Source: Cyanoderma ruficeps
Lineage: Eukaryota; Chordata; Aves; Passeriformes; Timaliidae
NCBI GenBank assembly: GCA_008694505.1
Contig: VZDJ01007747.1
Coordinates: 14,040,059-14,104,058 of the forward strand
Direction: 5' to 3'
Length of the DNA: 64,000 bases
The notes under the pieces were generated by a model that made no database searches, was not told where the DNA came from, and saw only the letters and a program-made list of their open reading frames with translations. This document shows, piece by piece, positions 35,293 through 48,931 of this stretch (its first letter is position 1; the number at the start of each line of letters is the position of its first letter). Both the position numbers and the translations under genes were made by a program.

Positions 35293-38200
35293 AGAGGTCT
35301 GGCAGTGTGGCAGAGGAGTGGGTTACCCTTTCAAGGTCCTCGCCTCCTAGTGAGCTGGTATTAACTCTCCTGGAAGAAGCGGAGCAAACCTTTCTGTTTG
35401 CAGCTTCTAATTAACAAGTGAGTGTGAATTTTTTAGGCTTATAAGGGTGGGAAGGTCCATTCTTATTCCTGGTATATCTGCTGGAATTCTTGACAGCAAT
35501 TGTTATTATTTATGCGCTGGAAAAGAACTTGCTGAAGTATTTCATTTAGATGGTGATTTAAGTAACCTAGCAGAGTCAAAGCAACCTGAGGAAAAAATTC
35601 CTATGTTTTCTCCAAGTGAGACTGTCGCTGTTCACAAAAGTGAAAATGTATCAAAAACTTTAAATTACACATTACCTTGAGAGCATCTCTTTGCGCAAAT
35701 ATAAATGTCCTCTCATTGCAAGTCTGTTTTTTTTTCTGCTGTATTACATTGTTGCAAGAAGTACAAAACAATTAAAATCATTCCTTATGTGTTTTAGTAT
35801 TCAGTTGATTTCCTGCACTGTTTCAACCAGAACTAGCCTTCATTAAGTACCATATCCCATCATATTTGAAAATGCATTGTTAGACATATATGTATAGGTA
35901 TGAAATCTATGTTAAATTTGAACACAATTAATTGCATTTTTGCCTTGTACGGTGGGTCTTTTCCCAGAAAGTTTAGTAGAAAGCTTTTAACGCTCCTTTG
36001 TTTCACAATGTTCAAAAATAGTTGTGCAATTCAAGTGTGAGAGCCTAGTAAGAAACACAAGGCTTGTCTTGGTAGCTTGAAGCTTCCTTGACTTCTGATG
36101 TAGAGTGCCCAATTCACATGCCACCCCCAGCTTTGTTCCTGACACTGCAGGGAAGGAGCAATAAAAGCTGCTCACAGGAGAGCCATACCTAACCTACCTG
36201 TGCATTGACAGTCGACTTGAAAGGGCATGGTTGTTTGAGAATAGTTCAACATGCTGTTAATTGCTCTCTCAAATACTGTGAGCGCTGTAAAAGTTTAAAC
36301 GCTGCATTAGGTTAAATTGTTCACCAAACAGCAGCCCGTGTTTGTCTGACCCAAATATGTCATGATAACAAATATATCATATAAAGACATAGCAAATCAC
36401 AATCATTGACTGTTGTGTGAGGCTCAAATAATTTTTCCTTTTAACAATTTAAAGACATCTCTATTTTAGTATGGGAAAGAAACAACCTAAGACTGCTGAC
36501 TGTCATATTGATGGATTGGTCGTTATACCTTTGTCATTTTTAATTTGTAGATTAACAATTTTCTCAGACGAAAGTTGTGCCTTTAAATTTACCTTTTACT
36601 TTCATGTTTTCTCTTTTAGTCACTGTGTTAAGTCCCTCGTAAATTACACAAAATTATAGCCTCACAGATGCTTCTATGAAAGCCTCCTCTGAGCCGGCCT
36701 TTTTAAATGTTTTACTGCAGCTTAAAGAAAAGTCATTTTCTACATTCTCCCTTCTCTTTTACAAAGTTTCATTTTAGTCATGGGTTATTAATACAAAAAT
36801 TTCTTTGCCAAAGCCATCACTCACATAAGATTCAATTCTGTGATGTAAAACATAAACATGGAAAGCAAATGTAATGATGAAACACTGGCCTTGGGACTCA
36901 AAAATCCTGCATTCACTTTCATGCTTTTGCAAAATTTTGAAACCAAACTAAAACTTTTAATATGTGGAAGGCCAGTGTCCCCAGATGTGTCTGTTAGCCT
37001 CTGTTGTTCATGTGTTTGTTTAATTTCTCTATTAAATCTTTTTCAGTTTCTTTGGGATTTTTAGACCTAAATAGGGCAAAGTTATTGTTCTACAGCTTAC
37101 ATGGGAGAAATGAGACCAGGAAAAATGCTAAATCTAGTTTACTTAAAAGATAAAGCATATCTATGGAGCTATTTTTCTTATCTTCAATATTGTTTCCTAA
37201 ATGTTAGAATGAAATGCAAATACCTTTTTCTAAATTAAAAACATAAACCACAATTTTTCCCTCAAAATTTCAACAAGTTAACTCCTGCACATTAAACTGT
37301 ACTGTTTACCTCAGGAAACCCTACACGAGGCTATGCATGCTGAGTCAGCTGAAACCCATATTTTGTGCCTAAGTAATCATTTAAGTAGGCAAATCTTTGC
37401 ATTCTTTCTAGAGAAGCATAATTATACTCCTTTTAGGAGGAAGATTAGAAATGCTAATTCTATAAGTAGGTAGTCATTATTTTATCATTTTGTATTAGCT
37501 GTAATAATGTTAGTCATGATGAACTAATGTGGTATTAATATGGATTTCATATGTACTCTCTTAGGAATGCAATTGCAATTTACCATTTCATTCATGCTCA
37601 GTCATTTTAAAGTGTTGCTGAATTAACAGATCACTACCCACCTCATTTTATATCAATGACAACTTTTGCTTATGAAAACATTGGGCCACTAATTAAACTG
37701 GGGTGGAACCAAGAGATTGCAAGCATGTAAACAAATCCATAAAGCAAACTAATAGCTGGGGAAAAGCATGGTTGATTTTTCTAGCCCTTTTGCTGGGATG
37801 AAGTGAAAAAGTAGATGCTTTGCAAACAACATTTGAACTTACAATGCTCATTATCCTAAGAAGAATCTAGCAGACTCTGGAGGTAGCTGGAGTCAGGAAG
37901 GAATGACTGAAATGATGAACACCTTGAGTGCAGGTGAAATACCAACTTAGTTTCTTTATGTTCCTGCAGGGAACCCCCTTTTCTTTCTGTTGTTCACAGG
38001 CCTGTCAGGATACCAAGGTCTGAAGGACCTGATGAATGAGTGCTTACTAATGGAAAAACTACTTCCTCCTCTAAAACATTACATTTTATTGCTATTATGA
38101 GATTTAAACACTGTGCTTGTGTACGTAGGAGCTCTTCCTTCAGTTTCATTCAAAAATTTTTCTGTAGTACAAGTTAAATATAATTCTTTCTGATTTTATG

Positions 38201-41167
38201 AACAGCAAAAAATCAAAACAGCAAAAACAACAAAAACAACCCCCTCCCAAGCTTAGGGTTTTTTTATCTTTTTTCCGCCCTGGGATTCTCATAATCTGCT
38301 AGGAGATAAAGCCACTTATTTTAGTAATGCTCAAGATATATTGTTATGAGAGCACAAATAAATGCTCAAGATTCTTGCAGTAGGAGTCAAGGAGATGACA
38401 GCAGAGGATTTGTAGTTATGTATTTATCTACTTGATTGAAATAAAGTTTAATGCTTATAATTTTTTTGCTGTTGTTCAACCCATCCAGAAATGCCATTTT
38501 GTCTTTCATGTAGATATAAAATTCAGATTATTCTGCTAATCTTTGAGTGTAAATGAGTGGTGGGTTTTGTTGCCGGTTTATAAAACCCAGTAGAACCAAC
38601 TCCAAATGCCATTGAGCTGTAAGAAATTTTGTGCTACAAGTATTTGGCTCATATTCTCTGTAACAGTAATGATTTTTTGAGGAGATGTCAAATGCTGATA
38701 TATTAAGGACAGCAGCAGCTGCTGCTTGACCAGACTAAGTCACAGTTCAGAGCTCATTAAAGCAGCAAAATTTCACTGGATCATTGTCTTTATTAAAATT
38801 TGAGAAAAATATGGTTGTTATTAAGAAATAGGCCTAACTGAGGTAAAAAGATACACAAAAAATAGAAGGGCAGTATGTTGAAGTCATTGCTTAGGAAAAC
38901 CCCAGTGTCAGCAAGAGCTAATGGTCTGAAGATCAATCTTTGATGTAATGCTATTGGTTCAGGGGGTAATATAATACTTGGCTGCATGAACAAAATGTAT
39001 TAATTTAACCAGTCATGTTGAGAAATGTTATGTTGTTTTAAAGATAGATCTACTTTAGCAGATGATCAAGAAATATGGTAAAACCAACATGGAATCCTGG
39101 TACCAATACTCTCATTTTGATTTTCCTAGAAGACATGGTATTGGTGCAGGAAGTTCCAAGTAAATTCCATAGTTTGTGCTTGAAGTCTGATGAAATCCTT
39201 AACACTTTTTAGATTCATAAGCTAACACTAGGTGGGTTTTTTTTACCTTTTGATAAATACAATCAGTTTCAAATTCTGTATGATTTTGTCATTTAAACTT
39301 TTTTAAAAGCCTTGCAATATGCAGGCATAAAGAATATTGAAGTTTTTCAAAGCACTGAAGGATGCATCCAATAAATGATCAAGTAGGTCCTGCAATAGCT
39401 GAGATTATACGCTTTGTGCTATCCAAGTGCAGGCTTAAGAATCCAGATTCGTTCTATAAAGAATTAGAAGTTAAGAGGATGAAACATCTCCAGGGTTAAG
39501 TAAAGAGCCTTTAAGAGCTAGTGAGTAGGAAATGCTTTGACTTAAGAGACTGTCACAGGTTCAAAGTTACTTTTGACATGAATGCATCCTAGGCTCATAT
39601 TCCTCTCCTTCGGTTTGCCACTTTTTTGTTGTCCGGATGATGTTCATAATCAACACGTAACAGAGCCTTGTAACTATATGTTCCAGTAAGTGACAAAAAT
39701 ACTTAAAATTTCTCTCAAACAAGATACTAATGAGAATTAGGATGTATTAAGTTGATCATACTAGGTTTTATTCCACAGTGGTGCCTTAAAGGTAACTCGT
39801 GAATAGCAAACTTATGTTTGTCTGAAAATCTCAGGTCAGTGCACCTGAAAGCACTTAAAAACCTTTCTGTGCCAAGATGCTGTTCAGAACCAAACTCCTT
39901 TAACTATTTGCAAACAAAGCTTTAGATTACTTATATGGAGATGAAACTACATTGTGAGGCAAGATTTATAGTCTCCCTCTATTTTAGCAATACAGCTGGT
40001 TTGAACTACAGTAATTTGAGTTCAAATGTTTTAAAATGAAACATAGCATTTCTGTCTAGTTACACAGATTCTGGTGGATCCACTCTAGCAGGCTCTTGCT
40101 ACAAAATTATTGCAGGTATATCATCGCTCAACTTTGTACTATGAAACTTTGTCAGCATCTGTTATTTTACCACAAAGTGAAGTTACTACTTGTAAATGCC
40201 TGCCATTGTGGTGTTTTTGAACTAATAATTTAGACCACTGAAAAGGAGAAGGGATTATAAGAGAGCTCATCCTTAGCTGTGGTCCATAACGTCAAGTCCT
40301 ACTATGTCTGGACAGTAGTAGTGTATGTTACATTGATTGGAGTTGGGCACACAGATGCACTATAGTCTATTAGAAAAATGAGAAGTATAAATATAAGCAA
40401 AGGCACCTTAACACTGAATTTATTTTGACATGTCAAGGCAGTTTCAAGAGGTTTGTAAAATGTTAGTGGGTATTTTTGCTCTTTTCTTCTTATTTATGTG
40501 TTTAGCTTAAAGAAAGATCACAGTAAAGCCACAAAACTAGTTAACTTCAGGCCTCTGACACATCTGGTACTATTTTAGAATGTTTAGCTTTTTAAATTTT
40601 GGTGGAAATTTACTTTTAGACTTCATGTTCAAAAAAATTATGAAATAACCTATCAATATTTTTTTAGACAAGTTAGGTTTTCATCAGCGAATTTTTCTAC
40701 TTTCAGTTTCAATGGGAACATCTGGCTCTTTTCCAATAATCAATATAATCTCTTGAGTTCAATTTCAAAAATCAGCTGCAGAGAGCAACAATTAGAGGTT
40801 AGTAGACTTGATAGATTTTATAAGAAGCAATTATGTCATTAACAAATTATCAAGTTATCAAGCTGTCTTATAGAGATAATACAGAAAAAAGCTGAAAGCT
40901 GCTGATTGTACAGAAAAAGAGATGTGTCTATGAAAGGAAGAATATATTATTAATTAAAGTGAGCTATACAGACTTAACCTTTACAGCTTTAATGGTGCTG
41001 GGAGTCAAATACTTAATTTAATAATAAATTTTAAAAGCAAGAAATAAAGATCCTATTTTGTTACCTAAATAAGAGTTTAGGTAGACTGTGGGAATCCAAA
41101 TCTAGCATGAATGTATTGTAAACCCATAATTACTATTGCCTGACAATTACTCTTATTGAAACTGATG
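35293..41167. other. Unique DNA, possible conserved non-coding block
   Basis: No confirmed gene is present. An open frame through 35411-35680 has a somewhat protein-like make-up but no recognised homology. The stretch at about 36250-37760 is repeat-free and contains TGCTGAGTCAGCT (37338), a near-consensus Maf/AP-1 site, and a TGTAAACA forkhead-type core near 37726. Such motifs also occur by chance. Confidence 0.4.
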
Positions 41168-41375
41168 TACAGGAAGTTCAATCCAAATGTGTGGAAGAAT
41201 TTCTTTCATTGCCCAGAGAGGTTGTGGAGTCTCCCTCACTGGAGACATTCAAGAGCAACTGTCTGGACACAATCCTGTGTCATCTGCTCTAGGATGGCCC
41301 TGCTTGAGCAGAAAGGTTGGGCCAGATAACCCACTGTGGTCCCTTCCAGCCTTACCCATCCATGCTTCTGATATT
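41168..41375 (+). mobile_element. CR1 LINE 3' end
   Basis: The sense-strand CR1 landmarks appear in order: AGGAAGTTCAATCC, GAAGAATTTCTTTC, TTGCCCAGAGAGGTTGTGGA, GTCTCCCTCACTGGAGACAT, GTCTGGACACAATCCTGTG, ATCTGCTCTAGG, CCTGCTTGAGCAGAAAGGTT and GGTCCCTTCCAGCCT. Between TTCTTTC (about 41207) and ATTGCCCAGAG the usual segment coding for the region just before the WNRLP-like motif is missing, which points to an internal deletion of roughly 35 bases. The ATTCTGTG-type tail is eroded. A 115-codon open frame starting here and running downstream is a by-product of the element. Confidence 0.9.
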
Positions 41376-44300
41376 ATTTTTTACAGTCAAGTGCCTTCCG
41401 TGGAGTTGGAGATTCTGAGCTGTGGGCTACTTACCTGTCTTACAATAAACAGTGTTCAAACTCCATGCTGGGATTTTGTGTGGCCAATGGATCATGAGAT
41501 GTCTTGGGGGTATTCATTTGTCCTGGTACAATGACTCTTGAAGGACTTGGGAATGCTGATTGTCTTGTGGGAGGAGTGTCAGCCAATGGCACATTTTGAC
41601 TGACATTTCAGTAGGTATTTTCATCTTATTTCTCAGTTATCCATAAATCAGTCCCTAACCATCTGAAAAGCTGGATTGGGTGCTTTCCAAGGAGATAGCA
41701 TCTGGATTTAAACCTTTGAGGTGCCACAAAGGCTTTCACTTTGAGTAATGTTCCAGCTGCTCTTCTAAAGGTCAACACCTCAGCTACAAGTACCCACATT
41801 GTAAATTAGGAAAATAAGGCCTGTTCAGTTCTGTAAAAGAGGAGAGTACAGGTATGCTAACATTGGAGAGATTGGTTCCCAAGTGCTTAAGTATGTCTCC
41901 CTAAAATCCTGAGTAACACTGTTAAGTTTAAGGAGTCACAGATGGTCTCTGTCCCTGAAACGATCTTCCGGACTATCCTCAATGGCTCTTCAAGTAGTTT
42001 TTCCCCTCTTTGCTCTGCATGCTGTGCTCTTGTATTCTGTCCAAAAGTGTTCATCTTTCCTGCTTGCAAGTGAACAGAAAAACCTTTCCAAATTTTGGAT
42101 TACACCCCTAATTTTACTGTTGGATCTGTTTCCCAGTGTAGTTATTAAATGCTGTTAATTTTTTTAAAGAAAGTGAACAAACATAATCACCGTTGTATTT
42201 ACTATGCCAGAAATGACCTAGAAGAGCCAAGCTGATTTTATTTCATTCATTTCTGCCTTCTCATCCACATTCTTCTAATTGTTTTTTAAAAGCCACCAAT
42301 AAAACTTTTGGTCTCATTTTATATGTGAGATGCTGTTGAGATGCTTGTAACTATTTAGAGGCAGGAGAATCTCCCTGCAAGAAACAGGAAATTTTGATAT
42401 TTGATTTTTCTTACTAGTTTGCTCGCTTTTCCAGAAATATGTAAAGTCATAACTTTTTGGCCAACAAACTGTTTATGCTACTGATAAATTACAGAGAAAG
42501 CACTACTACTTCGATCCAGGCTGAAACAGGTTGCCTGTCTTTGTATAAGAAAATGCACTTTTTCTTCACCTTCTAGGGTACAAACTGCAGAGGTATGCAA
42601 AATGATTTAACAAGGTATGCAAAAAGAGATTAAAGTACAAGGTGAAAATTACACGTATTCTTTATACTATGGGAGAGATATGAAGCAACATCAGATGCTT
42701 GGAATTCATTTTTGAATATTTTCCCACTACTCTAAAGTGTGTATAGGTCTATTGTGGGTTGAAATAACTCACTACATGCAAATCAAATTGGTCAAAAAAT
42801 TAGAAATTGTTGTATTGTATATAGTGAAAGTCCTAGAGAAACATAAAAATATAAAAGTACAATATAAAGGCAGTTTTAACTTGACTGTTTTAAAGCAAGT
42901 TTTATTGGTTTGATAAGCAGAATTGACTAAAGCTGTGTGTTTTTTCTCTACAAATTCATGCACTTTAATGAGTATTGTAGGTCTTTCAGTTGCTATCAAC
43001 AGTAGAAATTAAATTGATTTCAGATACAGTATGGAAAAACAGATCATGTATGTGTCATACTTCTTTATATCCTAGGATCTGTATGTCACGTCATGTCATG
43101 TCATTAAAAAAAAATGCAGGCATCTGTAATCAGAGCTGTGTTAATAGTGTTCATTTGTAGCTTTAAAGCTAATGGGAGAAGGAAATTACAAAGATGTCAA
43201 TTATACAGTGGGAAATGCCAGTTTCCAGGCCAGGACTGTAGAGAGAGAAGGAGAAGGGAAAATAGAGAAAGCCATTTAAGGTATAAAAGGAACAAGATGT
43301 TGAAAATATTTGGTCTAAATGGCTAACATCACTTACTCAACTGAAGCAGGAAAATGGTGTCTTTAAAAATCTTCAGGCTATATCAAAAGTTGGGTATATT
43401 ACAGGGGCAGCTAAAGAATGACTGAACCGCTACTTAGAGCTAAGAAATGCATTCATTTTTGTACTTTCAAAATTTTATTTTATTATCTAAGGTTATGTAA
43501 TCCAGGGATGTAACAGAAAAGTTGATTATATAACTGTTCCTATAGATTTGGCAATACTTGTAATTCAGATTGAGGCAGATGGCTGAGCCATGAAGGACTA
43601 AAAATATCCATGGCACAACTCAACTCAGTGCTCTGCTATTGAACTTCATTGATCTTTATTCTAAAATCTGGGAATGTGGCTCACTAAAGGTAGTAGAGAT
43701 GGCCTAAATGAGAGTATCACAGGATAATTCTTCAGTGTACTCAAGAACAGTGTAATTTTTTTCCAGAGCTCAGATTCCATATAAGGAAACACTGCTTTGC
43801 AATTCATTTTTTCTATCTTCCTCATTTCTGATTCTACTAAATTCCATAGCACTACACAGAAGATCTTAAAGATATTTTTACTTATCACTGATTTTTTTTT
43901 ATTTGTACTTAATTGGGTTTTTTTTTCTTACTTTTAAAAATGTTACTCTTCTAATTTTAATACCTTAAAACTTCTAAACATTTTCCAGTAATACTATGTG
44001 TGTGTTCTTTAGGTATTGTAAATTATTCATTCAAGGCAAATATATGTTACAGCTAATGTGCAGTAAAATTACAAGTATTTATCTAACTTCAAAAAGTATT
44101 AAGGCTACTTAATCTTTGAGTGACATCAATATGGACCCAATTAGCACAGTTTTCAGCCACTTCATAATTCAAGAGAATGTGATCATTCAGCTGTAAGCAT
44201 ATTTGACAGAAACTCCATAGTCATCAAGGTAAAAGCTTGCAAGATCACCCAGTAGGATGGAGAAGCTGTCATTCTCTCATCAGTGCTGTTGAATACTAAT

Positions 44301-44743
44301 GTCAAGGTCAGAAGAGTGTAATTTTAGGCTGCCAAAATATTGTTGAATTTGATCAGCTAGGAATGCTTAAAAAGAAAGTAACAACATAAAAATTTATATA
44401 CAACTTTGATATGATAGCTGCAAAGTTTCAGGTGCTCCCCCACTGTAAATGTTCTCAGTTATTTACTGCTTTGATTGGCACTTTCATAAGCATTTTTTTC
44501 CTAATTGTGACATTTTTTAAAATAACATCCTCCTTGTGTAACATAAAAATTACAACTGATATGTGTATTTTACAAATTCTGAATGTAATTTTAAATGCTG
44601 ATGTGAGAGACATTTTTGTTCAAAATATATCACAATTACAGCGAAGATTTGGATGTAAAAATATCTGAATGCTTATTTTAGACAACAAATTGTCCCATAT
44701 AGTAAAATGATAGATTTGTCATGACTCACAGTTTTCATTAATA
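41376..44743. other. AT-rich unique DNA with a small tandem repeat
   Basis: No gene is seen. A 22-bp spaced duplication of AGGTATGCAAAA starts at 42591 and 42613, and GTCAY pentamers repeat at 43085-43104. Confidence 0.6.
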
Positions 44744-44759
44744 TACCATGATCATGGTA
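44744..44759. repeat. 16-bp perfect palindrome
   Basis: TACCATGA is followed by its exact reverse complement. One palindrome of this length is within chance expectation for 64 kb. Confidence 0.7.
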
Positions 44760-44845
44760 CATGGAGATTCTTACTGCTGGCTCCATCTAATAAACGCATA
44801 CAGACTGAATGGACCCATGTTGTTCTCAAACTATCTTCTGAATCA

Positions 44846-45115
44846 TAAAAGGATGAGAGGCAGTGACTGCAAATTTTAAGAAGATATATGGCTACTAAAA
44901 ATTAAGAGAAAACAGTTTCACAGTGAGGATGGTTAAAAATTACAGTAGGCTGTTCAGAGACACTATTATTTTTTTTATCCAAGGAGATGCTCAGAACCCT
45001 GCTTGCTCACAAAATGTCTTAAGCAAACCAGACCTAAGTTGTCTCTGTGTAGGCTCAGCTTGATGACCTCCAGACTTCACTGCTTTTTTCCAACCTCCAG
45101 TATTTCATCACTCTC
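44846..45115 (+). mobile_element. Old CR1 LINE 3' fragment
   Basis: Sense-strand CR1 landmarks are still visible through heavy mutation: AGGATGAGAGGCAGTGACTG, TTTCACAGTGAGGATGGTTA, AGTAGGCTGTTCAGAGA, CAAGGAGATGCTCAGAACCC, CTTGATGACCTCCAGA and TTTTTCCAACCTCCAGTATT. They run from the coding end of ORF2 into the 3' UTR. The copy is more diverged than those at 17.1 and 41.2 kb and so is probably older. Confidence 0.8.
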
Positions 45116-48100
45116 GTTTCCATTTTGATAAAAGTTATTTATATAATTTATATAAGATTTTTAAAGGTATCAAATAAGGGTATAATTTTGAAAATACTTG
45201 GAGACTTCTGTAATCCTTAGGTTTTGAAAGATATTTAGACTTGAAAGTCACCTCTTTTGTCAAAGGGTAAATCTCTTCCATTTCACACTTCAGGAAACCA
45301 AGTTTGAATCTTCAAGTTGGCACTACATCCTTGCTCCTATCAACAGCTACTCGTTATTAATGGCTTCACTTGGTCCTCTATCCAAATAGAAGAGCCCCTA
45401 AATTAATGAGCTAAATCCATACAATGATACTGCTGTAGAATTTTTTTTTCTACATAATTATAACATGAATTTGGTGGCAGAACATTCTTAATAGAGAAGA
45501 TACAGGAAAACAAAATAAAGCAACCTCACATTTTCCTATAAAGTACCTACTTTAGTACGTTTTTGGGGGGTTTTTTTAGTTCAGTTTCAGGTTTTTATTT
45601 AAGGGCTTTTTGGCTTTGATTGATTTTACATTACATGAATATGTCAATGAGCACTAGCAAAAAAATGCCTCAGTAGGATTGCTTTTCAGATCCAGATACA
45701 TCTTTGAAAGATGTCTAAAATGACATGTTTGCAGTAAAATATACATGGCCGGGTGAACTTTTCTGGTCTTATCTTGCGCCTCAGTAATTTTAAAACAGAA
45801 ACCAAAGCCTTTGTTCTGATAAACCAGACATCTTTCTAAAATATATTTAATAAAATGAAATATTCAAAGATTCCAAAGAGCAAGTATGCATACAGTAAAT
45901 GTGTTCTTTTTCTCCTGTGCATGGTTAACTTTCATTCATATTAATGGGGTTAGGAACATGCTTCAAGCAGAGAAGACTATAATTTTTAAAACCTGTCTGT
46001 TGAGCATTTGGTTTAGTTCAATTTATGTTGTCTTTTTACTACAGGAGGGAAAATAATTTTTCAGAAAGTAATGTTTCTTTTGACTTTAACTCTTTTGTAA
46101 ATATCTTTATCTCTAAATTCACTAATGAATATTTTGGGAAATACTGTAGAGGCTTGAGAATATTTGAGAAAAGATAACTATATGGCATTTTCATAATTAA
46201 ATTATTTTTTAGTGATATTCTGAATATTGGATAGGAATGAAGGTAATTGTCACTGACAACCACTCTGTCACAAAGACAAATTCTCACATGATTTGTGAGA
46301 CAGTCTCAGAAGTATGGCTTTGTAACAGCCAGTGCATATGTGATACTGCTTTCAAATGCACTTAGATGTTTAGATGAGTTGAGGGATAAGAAAACTATGA
46401 CTCAAAGGACTTTGTTTTGTTGAAAATGTAATAGAATTGCTATATCCACATACTTTCAATTCACAGTATCTTAATAGGATTCTATAATTACTCTAAATTC
46501 CTTATTTTCTGCAGTAAAGCTCTTTGGTAAAAAGAAATTACTTCATAAAAGCCTGGCACCATGCAGTGGCCTTTTTTTAGTTCAAGAATCCTAGCTGATC
46601 TCAGAAATGGTGATACTCTGGAGTAAGGAATTTATTAAAATAACTTAGAAGTGTACCTCATTTGTATGAATTCAATGCTTTCATTCTTAAAGTGTTTGTT
46701 AATAAGATAATCTCTGTACTGAATAAAATAAATAATCAAAATATATTGAATCATTGCAGTGTAAATTCTGAAATTTTCCAATTTTCATGCAAATTTTCGC
46801 ACTCTGTGAATGGAGTACCTTTACAGAGTGCTTGATAGCAAACTGCTCTTACATTTTAATGGTTAAAAACATGCCTTTGAACTCTGTAGTGCATGTCTGA
46901 AATTTATGGCATACATGCATTTCCTTTATGGATCTGGTTAGGGTTGCACATGTGTCAGTCTTTAACATTTGTGTAAATGCACGTAGTTTTCACTGTTCGA
47001 ATACTTTTTCGTATATTTAGTTCACCTTTCCATTCCAGTGGAAAGAAGTATGATGCAAGTTTTTATTCTGGTTCTGGACATTGTATCAAAAAGATTTCAT
47101 TGATTTTAGCTTGTTTTCAGTAATTTAAGATTGCTGTTACCTTTCTGAAAATCTGAGGTGGTTAAACATACAGCATGGATGATGCATACCATGACCCTTT
47201 GGCACAGAATAACTGGTAGTGGCTGTTTATATGTGCAATAAAATCGTGATCAATCTCTGACACTTACTACAGACTTCCTGCTGCTTAGAAATGTGTACTG
47301 TAATAGCATTTGTATGTTTTCTGTTCCCTTAAGAGTTCAGTATGCTGCTTCACAGGAGCAAAGAAAATTAGAAATAACATCACAGACACTGTGATAGGAA
47401 TAAATAAAATAGCAATTTGTAAACTCTTCCAGACAGAGCTTTACAAATAAATGCAGGCATCTCTGTGTATAGGTATAATGTAAATATAACTTCAGTAGGG
47501 ATTATGTTTATCTGTTGTGTGTATAAACACAGTTATTTCATTTTATACATTACTGTTTATATTGTAAGAACCTGACCTCTTTCTCTCTTACCAATAACTA
47601 GACCACAAGAGACACCACTTAGTACAGTCGTTGAAGTTGAAATGAATATCTTTAAAGTTTAGGAAGCTGATTTGGGGCGGGAGGGTGTGGGAGGTGCTAC
47701 TTTAAGTGTTTCAATTGAAACACTAAAATTTATTAATCATTTTGTGAAAGATAAGTTTCTGAATTTTAATTGGACAATAATGGGTTAAAATGACCAGATT
47801 GTCATTGATTTTGACTTTTCACTGTGGCAGACAGTTAATATTTTTCTGGGCTATGTGAAGANCCCCCCCAGATATAGAGACCATACAACCATTTTATCAG
47901 TTTAAAAGAACAGGAAAAAACAAACCACCATATTCTAGTATCAGTACAAATTAAACTACAGGAACCATGTGTAAGGGTCTCATATTCCATCACCTACTTT
48001 TCCTGACATTTCATAGAGATACAAAGCTGATTATATGCACTGTAGAAAAGCATGTAATTCTTTACTTAAGTCTTTTAAATAGACTGAATAATTTCTGTTC

Positions 48101-48931
48101 TTAGTAATAGGTTATGTCTGAAATCCTGATAAAATTTGAGTTACTGAAAGCTTCAATTTATTTTTAATGGGTAGAGGATTTTAATGGCTGAGAGGATACC
48201 TACATGAAATATAACATGAGTGTCCGAGGAATATCTAATTATTATATCTAGTTTCATATCCAATCTGAAATCTGTGGATGTCTATGGGGAAGAATTTTAT
48301 ATGCATGGTGCTGTCGAAGAATTGCTACAATGCTACACACACTATATTTTCTTACCTTTTGGTCCCATAATTGCCTTTTTTTTTCCTTAGCTAACGTGGT
48401 GTTTGAACGTTATATCTGTTTAAAGCTGTAGAAAATTTAAAGTATGTGCACAAAATACCATTCCAAGGTATTATTCCAGTATTTTAGTTGTAAATAAATC
48501 TTACACCAAAAAAGTTAACTGCTGTAATTATGATGAATAGGCATATAATTTAAATTAAATAAGCTTTTTAAGTATAGACAATGTTCTGTAGTAATTCCTC
48601 CATGCACATTATTTTAGTCCGTATACACTGTGTTCCAGTGTAGTATGCAAAAAGCCATTTCCGGAAAATATTTGATATTTTCTCCATCTTAATAGTGTGA
48701 TTTCCATGCAATTGAAGTATAAGAACGGGGTTAGTATTGGGTTACATTGCTAAAAAGGGAAGTTTGTACCAGGGGTCTTTTTGGTCTCTCCTGTTTTTAA
48801 CCTCCCTTTGAATGCCATACCTCATAGAACTGCATAATCATCATGTTCTTGACCCTAAAAATTAAAATTATCGTAATAGGAAATATTAACTAACCTCTAC
48901 TAACGTAATCTAACTGCATGAATCCAGCACA
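45116..48931. other. AT-rich unique DNA, one unresolved base
   Basis: No gene or named transposon is seen. Position 47862 is an N beside a run of seven C. A 20-bp palindrome is listed separately. Confidence 0.6.
47705..47724. repeat. 20-bp perfect palindrome
   Basis: The half-site AGTGTTTCAA is followed immediately by its reverse complement with no spacer. Given the AT-rich composition I estimate about 0.1 such 20-mers in 64 kb by chance. No factor is assigned. Confidence 0.75.

Noticed and set aside
41187..41534. 115-codon open frame as a gene
   Set aside because: Its first half lies within the CR1 3' end and the rest runs into unique DNA without any motif.
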